Source: Thiotrichales bacterium | GTDB taxonomy: Bacteria; Pseudomonadota; Gammaproteobacteria; UWMA-0217 | NCBI GenBank assembly: GCA_024763135.1 | Contig: JANTGD010000257.1 | Coordinates: forward strand, 1-5,600 | Length of the DNA stretch: 5,600 nucleotides | Direction: 5' to 3' | In this document: piece by piece, positions 1-5,479 of the stretch | How positions within the stretch are numbered: position 1 is the first letter of the stretch | How the letters are laid out: the number at the start of each line of letters is the position of its first letter | Notes under the pieces: generated by a model | The model's input: only the letters and a program-made list of their open reading frames with translations | The model's database searches: none | What the model was told of the DNA's origin: nothing | Translations under genes and position numbers: made by a program

Positions 1-137
1 GCAAGCCCTTGGCGCACCTGGCAAACCAGAAAAACCTCTCATCACCAATAAGGTGACCACGAGTTTTTCTGATTCACCAGGCACACCAATTGCTTATACG
101 TCTTTTTCGCGCCCAACTGTGGAATCTAGGATGAAGG
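1..137. repeat. Long palindromic (MITE-like) repeat, copy 1, left end cut by the window
   Basis: Positions 1-81 match 5520-5600 at 76 of 81 positions in the same orientation. The sequence is also its own imperfect inverted repeat: base i pairs with base 98-i around an AATAA loop at 47-51, almost without interruption from 2/96 inward. The right arm continues to about 137 and pairs with the outer left arm seen in the second copy (5480-5519). From the two partial copies I reconstruct an element of about 176 bp with ends resembling CCTTCATCCTA. It carries no ORF of its own. It could be a non-autonomous mobile element or a large REP-like intergenic hairpin; the family is not recognised. Confidence 0.75.
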
Positions 138-270
138 CTGGGTCACACCGGCAAACCGGGCTTACTTGGCAGAGGCAAAAAAAGCGTTGGGAGTTGACCG
201 AAAGGGTGTGCATGCAGCGATGGTTTGGGAAAGAAGGATCCGTACACAATACACGGCCCCGAAAAGGCAC

Positions 271-699
271 TCAGCCGATTTTGTTGCGCACGCGAACGAC
301 GATGTCAACGCCATCGAAACACAGACCAGCCCCCAGGTCGGGCAGACCGCTGACTCTAAGCTGTTCAGAATCGATATCCTGAAGTTCTCCGGTATCGACA
401 TTATAAAGATGATGATGGGCTGCTGTGTTGGTATCGTAGACATGCTTTCCGGCTTCGACCACCACTTCCCGTACCAGTCCTTTGCGCGCAAACAGGCCCA
501 GCGTATTGTAAATCGTTGCGCGCGAGACATCGCCTGAGGAGCGGTTGACCTCCTCGAGTAACTGATCCGCGGTCACATGCCGATCCCGGTCAAGCAAACG
601 CATGCCGATGTCCACGCGTTGTCGCGTCGGTGTGATGCCGCGTTGGGTCAGCTGCGCAACGACCTGACGGCGCAATTGAGAGTTGATGTCGAAATCCAT
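271..699 (-). CDS. Fur-superfamily transcriptional regulator without structural-zinc cysteines (Irr-like)
   Basis: A 142-residue protein with the size and layout of a Fur-family dimeric DNA-binding regulator. The N-terminal winged helix runs to about residue 80, with TPTRQR at 23-28 and the recognition-helix segment SRATIYNTL at 59-67, followed by the VYDTNTAAHHHLYNVDTGEL region (88-107). His41, Glu82 and the His95-97 cluster sit where metal or haem ligands lie in the family. In E. coli Fur a CxxC pair follows this cluster; here the two positions read Asn100 and Thr103, and the only cysteine in the protein is Cys127. Loss of these cysteines is typical of Irr, the haem/iron-status branch, so that branch is favoured over Fur, Zur or PerR. 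The frame stays open to 822, but the ATG at 699 is chosen because the family N-terminus begins there and a promoter abuts it. It is divergent from trmB. The ligand is not known from sequence. Confidence 0.85.
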   Translation of the reverse strand: MDFDINSQLRRQVVAQLTQRGITPTRQRVDIGMRLLDRDRHVTADQLLEEVNRSSGDVSRATIYNTLGLFARKGLVREVVVEAGKHVYDTNTAAHHHLYNVDTGELQDIDSEQLRVSGLPDLGAGLCFDGVDIVVRVRNKIG

Positions 700-705
700 G
701 CGCCT

Positions 706-735
706 AGTATAACCACGACGCTGGTGGTTGCCCAA
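706..735 (-). promoter_or_regulatory. Candidate sigma70 promoter of the Fur-like gene
   Basis: On the minus strand a -35-like TTGGGC (730-735) and a near-consensus -10 TATACT (706-711) are separated by 18 bp. Transcription would be expected to start about at the ATG (699), predicting a leaderless or nearly leaderless mRNA. No convincing Shine-Dalgarno sequence is present. Confidence 0.5.
711..729. promoter_or_regulatory. Inverted repeat filling the promoter spacer, candidate operator
   Basis: AACCAC at 711-716 and GTGGTT at 724-729 are perfect 6-bp inverted arms with a 7-bp centre. They occupy the spacer between the -35 and -10 of the Fur-like gene, where a bound dimer would block RNA polymerase. 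Autoregulation is common for Fur-family genes. The repeat does not resemble the AT-rich Fur box, so its binding protein is uncertain. Confidence 0.35.
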
Positions 736-772
736 ATCTTCTGCACAAAAAATACGCCTATTTCTAAGGAAA

Positions 773-801
773 TTGCCGAAGTTCGGGAAACCAGCGACAA
801 T
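773..801 (+). promoter_or_regulatory. Weak candidate promoter for trmB
   Basis: TTGCCG (773-778) and GACAAT (796-801) are spaced by 17 bp and lie about 40 bp before the trmB start. Both hexamers depart from consensus, so this is only the best match in the short divergent intergenic region. Confidence 0.25.
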
Positions 802-839
802 CCGCGGCCATTTCAATTCCAATTTGAGAACTCCTGCTC

Positions 840-1544
840 ATGCCGCCCACCCATTCTCCGCCGCAACCCTCGATGCGTCAGGTCCGCAGCTTTGTCCGCC
901 GAGGGGGGCGTTTGACGAAAGCACAAGCGGCCGCAAAACAACGGCTTTGGCCACTCTACGGTATCGAACCAGATCACGGGCGATTGGATTTAGCCACGCT
1001 GTTTGGGGCGCATCGTCCGGTCACGCTCGAAATCGGTTTTGGGAATGGCCAGTCGCTGGCGCAGATGGCGCAAGCCGATCCCAAGCGGGGCTTTCTGGGC
1101 ATTGAAGTGCACGAACCCGGGATTGGACAACTTTTGAGAACCATCGAAGCCGAAGGCTTGGGCAATCTGCGACTGATCCAAGGGGATGCACTCGAACTAC
1201 TCGAAACGCTGATCGAGCCCGGCACCCTGGATCGTATCCAACTGTATTTTCCTGACCCTTGGCCTAAGAAAAAGCACCACAAACGCCGCATTGTCGGTCC
1301 CGAGTTCTGTGCACTAGTCGTTCGCAGCTTGCGCAGCGGCGGCCTCTTCCACATGGCGACCGACTGGGAACCCTATGCTGAGGCGGCGCTCGAGAGACTG
1401 GAAAACACCCCAGGCCTGATCAATCTTTCGTCCGAAGGATTTTCTCCGCGGCCCGTTTGGCGACCTAAAACCAAATTCGAGCGGCGCGGGCAACGTGTGG
1501 GCCATCGTGTGCGCGACTTGATGTTGCAGCGCGTTTCCGGGTAA
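840..1544 (+). CDS. trmB: tRNA (guanine-N7-)-methyltransferase TrmB
   Basis: A 234-residue SAM-dependent methyltransferase that makes m7G46 in the variable loop of tRNAs in the cytoplasm. Family blocks appear in order: RSFVRRGGRLTKAQ (16-29), the SAM-binding motif EIGFGNG (64-70), FLGIEVHEPG (85-94), the active-site and tRNA-contact segment FPDPWPKKKHHKRR (137-150), MATDWEPYA (172-180) and the C-terminal RPKTKFERRG (208-217). Length and order match E. coli TrmB. The ATG at 840 has only a weak, distant purine-rich stretch upstream. Met12 (873) is an alternative start and the conserved region begins just after it, so the first 11 residues are uncertain. The gene is divergent from the Fur-like regulator and followed by a 615-bp region without an intact gene. 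Confidence 0.95.
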   Translation: MPPTHSPPQPSMRQVRSFVRRGGRLTKAQAAAKQRLWPLYGIEPDHGRLDLATLFGAHRPVTLEIGFGNGQSLAQMAQADPKRGFLGIEVHEPGIGQLLRTIEAEGLGNLRLIQGDALELLETLIEPGTLDRIQLYFPDPWPKKKHHKRRIVGPEFCALVVRSLRSGGLFHMATDWEPYAEAALERLENTPGLINLSSEGFSPRPVWRPKTKFERRGQRVGHRVRDLMLQRVSG

Positions 1545-1690
1545 ATCACCGTCGCCACACGCCAGCCTGTTAATCTAAATACTGCGCCCCGGTGCAGCAC
1601 GAGTAAATTCACATGGCATCAACCCCACAAAAAGTTTAGAATGCAGCGCTGTTTTATTGGGAGGCTACCCAGGAATAGGCGCCGTAGAGC

Positions 1691-1803
1691 AGATGGCGGG
1701 GTTTTGAGTCCGTTTTTATTTCGGCTCAATTAAGCGAATAGCAGGGCCATCTATCGATTCGATCGAACCATCCTACCGACAACCGCTATTCCGCAGTAGG
1801 ATG
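1691..1803. repeat. Cluster of nested and overlapping inverted repeats
   Basis: Several inverted pairs lie within 113 bp: AGATGGC (1691-1697) with GCCATCT (1746-1752), enclosing TTGAG-T-CCG (1704-1712) with CGGCTCAA (1722-1729); GCGAATAGC (1734-1742) with GCTATTCCGC (1785-1794, one extra base); the perfect palindrome TTCGATCGAA (1758-1767); and CATCCTAC (1769-1776) with GTAGGATG (1796-1803). Some pairings exclude or interlock with others. It could be a structured RNA, remains of mobile-element ends, or protein sites. No known RNA family is recognised. Confidence 0.4.
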
Positions 1804-1866
1804 CTTTAAGCCCGACGAACTTCCGGCCCGGCCACTCAGGAATGCCACCCAATCAGGCTGCCAGTT

Positions 1867-2079
1867 TTAATAAGAGTGCTTTGGCTGTATTGAACAGGCG
1901 ATTGAAGAAGACACAGAAAAGTACAAGACCAGGTAAAGATCGGCGAAAAAGCGCAGTGCACCGGCAGAACCTATACCTTTAACCCAGTTTTTACGCAGTG
2001 TCGCCTGAGGCTGTTTCAACAGCCCGTTAATGCTCTCTTCAACTGCTGAATACCCCATGCCCGAGTCACGGCCTCGTAT
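1867..2079 (-). pseudogene. Possible C-terminal remnant of a transposase
   Basis: The minus strand is open from just after a TAA near 2080 to a TAA at 1867. The 63 residues from the ATG at 2058 include AVEESINGLLKQP (5-17), LRKNWVKG (21-28) and GALRFFADLYLVLY (33-46). The acidic pair followed by a short basic stretch and a hydrophobic helix resembles, from general familiarity only, the end of DDE transposases, where a catalytic Glu sits in an E-x-x-N-x-x-L-K context. No catalytic Asp residues or upstream domain are present, and no stop-free frame continues upstream. It could instead be a chance or small unknown ORF; the specific IS family is not recognised. Confidence 0.3.
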
Positions 2080-2144
2080 TTATCGCCAAACCCAGGGTAT
2101 TGCGCCGTATCCAGCGATCGATCTTTGCGATTTCATCCTAATAC

Positions 2145-2152
2145 TAAGAGGA
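2145..2152 (+). promoter_or_regulatory. Shine-Dalgarno sequence of phosphoribulokinase
   Basis: TAAGAGGA at 2145-2152 lies 7 bp before the ATG at 2160. It is the clearest ribosome binding site in the window and fixes the kinase start. Confidence 0.75.
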
Positions 2153-2159
2153 CCCAACC

Positions 2160-3044
2160 ATGTCTACTCAACATCCAGTTGTCGCAGTCACCGGATCATC
2201 CGGGGCCGGTACGAGTACGGTTAAACGCGCGTTCGAGAATATTTTTCATCGTGAAGGTATCAATCCAGTGATACTCGAAGGCGACAGTTTTCACCGCTAT
2301 GATCGAGCCGCTATGAAGGAGGCCATGCAAAAAGCAGAAGCAGCCGGCGACCACACTTTCAGCCACTTTGGTCCGGAAGCCAATATCTTTGAGAAACTCG
2401 AAGAAACCTTCGAAACTTATGGTAAAACCGGCACGGGCGAAAAACGCTACTATCTCCACAGCGACGAAGAAGCGGCCGAGCACAATGCGCGCCTGGGCAC
2501 CGACTTAAAACCCGGTCAATTCACACCTTGGGAGCCCATGCCGGATTCCAGCGATCTGCTGTTCTATGAAGGGCTGCACGGCTTGGTCAAGGGCGAAGGC
2601 TATGACGCTGCCAAACATGTCGATCTGGGCATTGGTGTTGTCCCCATCGTCAATCTGGAGTGGATACAAAAAATCTTTCGTGACAATGCAGAGCGGGGCT
2701 ATTCGGCAGAAGACATCGTGCACACCATCCTGCGACGCATGCCCGACTACGTCAATCACATCACTCCACAGTTCTCGCGTACCGACATCAACTTTCAGCG
2801 TGTTCCCACCGTCGATACGTCGAACCCATTCATCGCACGGGAAATTCCTACCCCCGATGAAAGCTTCGTTGTGATACGTTTTGCCGATCCGGAAAAATTC
2901 CAAATCGATTTTCAATATTTACTGGCCATGCTCCCCAATTCATTCATGTCTCGTCGTAATACCATTGTTGCGCCCGGAGGCAAAATGCAGATGGCCATGG
3001 AAATCATTCTGGGCCCCATCATCAAGCGCATGATTGCCAAATAA
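2160..3044 (+). CDS. prk: Phosphoribulokinase, class I (proteobacterial)
   Basis: A 294-residue cytoplasmic kinase that phosphorylates ribulose 5-phosphate with ATP to ribulose 1,5-bisphosphate, the RuBisCO substrate. The P-loop GSSGAGTST (12-20) has the class I variant without the usual lysine. EGDSFHRYDR (40-49) carries Asp42, His45 and Arg49, which correspond to catalytic and substrate residues studied in the Rhodobacter enzyme. Further blocks are FYEGLHG (135-141), VVPIVNLEWIQKIFRD (160-175), ITPQFSRTDINFQRVPTVDTSNPF (201-224) and APGGKMQMAMEII (271-283). Length matches bacterial class I PRK; plant and cyanobacterial class II enzymes are longer. No RuBisCO or other cbb gene lies beside it, so it is a solitary prk. 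Heterotrophs such as E. coli have a close paralogue (prkB) of unclear role, so a Calvin-cycle role is likely but not proven. Confidence 0.93.
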   Translation: MSTQHPVVAVTGSSGAGTSTVKRAFENIFHREGINPVILEGDSFHRYDRAAMKEAMQKAEAAGDHTFSHFGPEANIFEKLEETFETYGKTGTGEKRYYLHSDEEAAEHNARLGTDLKPGQFTPWEPMPDSSDLLFYEGLHGLVKGEGYDAAKHVDLGIGVVPIVNLEWIQKIFRDNAERGYSAEDIVHTILRRMPDYVNHITPQFSRTDINFQRVPTVDTSNPFIAREIPTPDESFVVIRFADPEKFQIDFQYLLAMLPNSFMSRRNTIVAPGGKMQMAMEIILGPIIKRMIAK

Positions 3045-3069
3045 TACGTGGTACTACTGGTCACGCAGT

Positions 3070-3098
3070 AAAAAAAGCCCCATGATGGGGCTTTTTTT
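3070..3098. terminator. Strong intrinsic terminator, probably bidirectional
   Basis: The GC stem GCCCC (3077-3081) and GGGGC (3087-3091) encloses ATGAT and is flanked by a run of seven A on the left and seven T on the right. On either strand this gives a hairpin followed by a U tract. It lies 25 bp after the prk stop and ends 26 bp before the FIST-protein start codon. Confidence 0.9.
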
Positions 3099-3124
3099 CT
3101 GGTCGCCGAAAACAACCCACCGTC

Positions 3125-4252
3125 ATGACCCTGCCTCAATTTCTCGTTGGTACCGCCATCGGCTCTGCCGCGCAAGAGGTCGTCAACACCTGCTTGAGGC
3201 AGATTGGAGACGTGCCCGCCTCAACCAATCTGGGGTTTGTGTACATTACCGATGCACTCACGCGCGAATTCTCAAAGATCCACCAGCTGTTGGTGGAAAC
3301 CACAGGTGTAACCCATTGGGTGGGTACGACAGGAATTGCCATCTGTGCAACCAACCGGGAATTCTACGACCAACCTGCCTTGGTGATTATGCTTGCAAGT
3401 CTACCAGCCGAAAACTTTCTGGTGATGCCCAACCTCACCAGCGAGGTCGATACCTTTGTTGCACAACACCAACAATGGTTGTCGCAGGCCGGCCCAGTAT
3501 TTGGGATTGTACATGGCGATCCCTCCAATCCAGCGACGCCCACACTCATCGAGTCACTCGCAAACGCCCTGGGTGACGCTTTTCTCGTGGGCGGACTGAC
3601 CTCGTCGCAAGCACATCACTACCAACTCGCTGACGAACTCACTCAGGGCGGCATCTCGGGTGTATTGTTCGCCCAACAGGTCGATGTGCAGGTCGACCAT
3701 ACGCAAGGCTGCACGCCGATCGGTCCCATTCGCCAGGTGACGCATTGTCATCGCAACATCATTGGTAAAATCGATGCCATGACGGCAGTTGACGCCTTAA
3801 AGCAGGATGCAGGTGAAGTCCTCGCGCGTGATTTAAGCCGCATGGCGGGTTTCATCTTTGCCGGACTGCCCATACCGAACTCGGATACCGGCGATTACAT
3901 GGTACGTAATCTCATTGGTATCGACACCCAGCACGGCCTGCTCGCAATTGGTGACATGATCGAAACAGGCGATACACTCATGTTCTGTCGCCGCGACGGA
4001 AATACCGCAAGAGCCGACATGCAGGCCATGCTGGAGCGCCTGAAAAAGCGCTACGGGGCGCAAAAGCCCAAGGGCGGGTTATACTTTTCCTGTCTGGGTC
4101 GGGGACGCCAGCAATTTGGGGATGACTCCGAAGAGCTTAAAATGATCAGCGCGGCATTGGGCGATATCCCCTTGGTCGGATTCTTTGCCAATGGCGAGAT
4201 CTATCACAGCCGCCTCTATGGCTACACAGGTGTATTGAGTCTTTTTTTATGA
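3125..4252 (+). CDS. FIST N- and C-domain protein, probable small-ligand sensor
   Basis: A 375-residue protein with both halves of the FIST architecture, found alone or joined to signalling modules and proposed to bind small ligands such as amino acids. The N-terminal half shows THWVGTTGIAI (63-73), GIVHGDPSN (127-135) and FLVGGLTSS (153-161). The C-terminal half shows GCTPIGP (195-201), DYMVRNLIGID (257-267), GDTLMFCRRD (282-291), SCLGRGRQQFG (322-332) and IPLVGFFANGEI (348-359). No signal peptide, membrane segment or output domain is seen, so it is a stand-alone cytoplasmic protein. The ATG at 3125 fits the family N-terminus but has no clear Shine-Dalgarno, and the upstream terminator leaves little room for a promoter. 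Its last four bases overlap tas. The ligand and partner are unknown. Confidence 0.88.
   Translation: MTLPQFLVGTAIGSAAQEVVNTCLRQIGDVPASTNLGFVYITDALTREFSKIHQLLVETTGVTHWVGTTGIAICATNREFYDQPALVIMLASLPAENFLVMPNLTSEVDTFVAQHQQWLSQAGPVFGIVHGDPSNPATPTLIESLANALGDAFLVGGLTSSQAHHYQLADELTQGGISGVLFAQQVDVQVDHTQGCTPIGPIRQVTHCHRNIIGKIDAMTAVDALKQDAGEVLARDLSRMAGFIFAGLPIPNSDTGDYMVRNLIGIDTQHGLLAIGDMIETGDTLMFCRRDGNTARADMQAMLERLKKRYGAQKPKGGLYFSCLGRGRQQFGDDSEELKMISAALGDIPLVGFFANGEIYHSRLYGYTGVLSLFL
4243..4249 (+). other. In-frame U UUU UUA slippery heptamer at the FIST/tas junction
   Basis: The last codons of the FIST gene read CTT TTT TTA TGA, placing T TTT TTA in the X XXY YYZ phase directly before the stop codon. 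A -1 slip would move ribosomes into the tas frame exactly at its ATG (4249), giving an in-frame fusion of 375 plus 345 residues. The motif is seen; frameshifting itself is inferred. Confidence 0.35.
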
Positions 4253-5286
4253 AATATCGACAACTGGGGCAAACCGACATCGAGGTCAGTGTCATCTGCC
4301 TGGGCACCATGACCTTCGGTGAACAGAACACGGAAGCACAAGCCCACGCACAACTCGACTACGCTGTTGCCGAGGGTGTGAACTTTATTGATACGGCTGA
4401 ACTCTATGCCATCCCTCCCAAACCAGAAACTCAAGGATTGACCGAAAGCTATATTGGGCGATGGCTCGCGCGTCGGCAGGATCGGGATCGCCTGATTATC
4501 GCTACCAAAGCCTCTGGCCCCGGCGATTTTGTGAAACATATTCGCGGTGGTCCGCGCCTGAATCGGCAGCATATCACCCAAGCGTTGGAAGCCAGCCTCA
4601 AACGGCTGCGAACGGACTACGTGGATCTCTATCAAATCCACTGGCCAGCCCGCCAAACCAACTTCTTCGGCCAACTGGGCTACACCTGTGGCGACGCAGC
4701 GCCATTGGACAACATTGAGACAACACTCTCCGTTCTCAATGATTTCGTCACGCAGGGAAAGATTCGTCACATTGGGATATCCAATGAAACCCCATGGGGC
4801 ACGATGGAATACCTACACTTGGCTAAAACGCACGGTTGGCCGCGCATTGTAAGCGTACAAAACCCTTACAGCCTGCTCAATCGAAGCTATGAAATCGGCA
4901 TGGCAGAAATCTCTTGCCGAGAAGCCGTTGGACTGCTTGCGTATTCCCCTCTCGGTTTCGGCGTTCTGAGCGGAAAATATATGGAACAGCGCGCGACCGC
5001 CGATGCCCGTCTGAATCTCTTTAAGGACTACGATCGCTACACGAATCCAGAAGGACTCGCAGCTACCGAGGCCTATGTGCAACTTGCGCGTGCGCACGGA
5101 CTCTCACCAGCACAAATGGCCCTTGCGTTCGTCAACTCTCGCCCCTTTCTGACCAGCACCATAATCGGCGCGACCACTCTCAAGCAGCTGCGTGAAAATA
5201 TCGACTCGATCAACCTCGACCTCAGCACCGAAGTACTAGCAGCCATCGAGGCAATTCACACACACCACCCCAATCCCTGCCCTTAG
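4249..5286 (+). CDS. tas: Aldo/keto reductase, Tas family
   Basis: A 345-residue NADP-dependent (beta/alpha)8-barrel oxidoreductase, nearly the length of E. coli Tas and very similar to it throughout. Examples are GTMTFGEQNTEAQAHAQLDYA (19-39), PETQGLTESYIG (59-70), QNPYSLLNRSYEIGMAE (204-220) and LLAYSPLGFGVLSGKY (229-244). The aldo/keto reductase tetrad is present as Asp48, Tyr53, Lys87 and His131; cofactor-binding segments include SNE (178-180) and IIGATTLKQLRENI (305-318). E. coli Tas, when overexpressed, suppresses a tyrosine auxotrophy, but its natural substrate is unclear, so a general carbonyl reductase role is the safe call. The ATG overlaps the FIST stop codon (ATGA), and no good Shine-Dalgarno precedes it, which suggests translational coupling. 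No clear terminator follows. Confidence 0.94.
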   Translation: MKYRQLGQTDIEVSVICLGTMTFGEQNTEAQAHAQLDYAVAEGVNFIDTAELYAIPPKPETQGLTESYIGRWLARRQDRDRLIIATKASGPGDFVKHIRGGPRLNRQHITQALEASLKRLRTDYVDLYQIHWPARQTNFFGQLGYTCGDAAPLDNIETTLSVLNDFVTQGKIRHIGISNETPWGTMEYLHLAKTHGWPRIVSVQNPYSLLNRSYEIGMAEISCREAVGLLAYSPLGFGVLSGKYMEQRATADARLNLFKDYDRYTNPEGLAATEAYVQLARAHGLSPAQMALAFVNSRPFLTSTIIGATTLKQLRENIDSINLDLSTEVLAAIEAIHTHHPNPCP

Positions 5287-5479
5287 ATAATGTGCCAGAC
5301 TCTGGAAAAACCAGCGGTATCACTGCTATGCATCGGCCGCCTTGGCGACTGAAAATCCGACCAGCTCCGCCACGCAGCGAATGCGGTATCGAAGGGGTTG
5401 TCGGTGCTGTGTTGGCGGATCTACACGATCGACTGAATACCTGTCGGCACTCGGCAGCGCGACGAGTCCCTTAAGGAAA
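5287..5479. other. Intergenic region after tas, no gene seen
   Basis: No convincing gene lies here; the only short open frame (5292-5474) has no recognisable domain and no ribosome binding site. Three short arms, CCAG (5295-5298), CTGG (5302-5305) and CCAG (5311-5314), could form alternative small hairpins, but no T run follows. Confidence 0.5.

Larger units (their letters stand above)
1545..2159. other. Intergenic region without an intact gene
   Basis: This 615-bp stretch between trmB and phosphoribulokinase has no convincing intact gene on either strand. It contains the inverted-repeat cluster at 1691-1803 and a possible minus-strand transposase remnant at 1867-2079, then the ribosome binding site of the kinase gene. 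I saw no tRNA and no clear intrinsic terminator after trmB. Confidence 0.7.

Noticed and set aside
133..290. Plus-strand frame with protein-like sequence (NRAYLAEAKKALGVDRKGVHAAM) between the repeat and the Fur-like gene
   Set aside because: It runs antisense into the well-supported Fur-like gene, has a stop just upstream, no ribosome binding site and no recognisable domain. A gene fragment cannot be excluded, but I cannot support one.
760..773. ATTTC-TAAG-GAAAT as a Fur or Irr box in the fur-trmB intergenic region
   Set aside because: The arms are only 5 bp and AT-rich; the resemblance to known Fur-family boxes is too loose to annotate.
162..822. Other open frames overlapping the Fur-like gene, including the N-terminal extension to 822
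   Set aside because: The overlapping frames are coding shadows. The extension lacks family similarity and spans the predicted promoter.
127..2140. TAGGATG/CATCCTA recurring at 127-133, 1769-1775, 1797-1803 and 2134-2140 as a shared regulatory or transposition motif
   Set aside because: A 7-mer is expected to occur by chance nearly once in this window on both strands, and flanking bases do not align beyond the motif, so a common origin is not shown.
5292..5474. Sixty-codon plus-strand ORF after tas
   Set aside because: It has no Shine-Dalgarno sequence and no domain, and its composition looks like random translation of spacer DNA.
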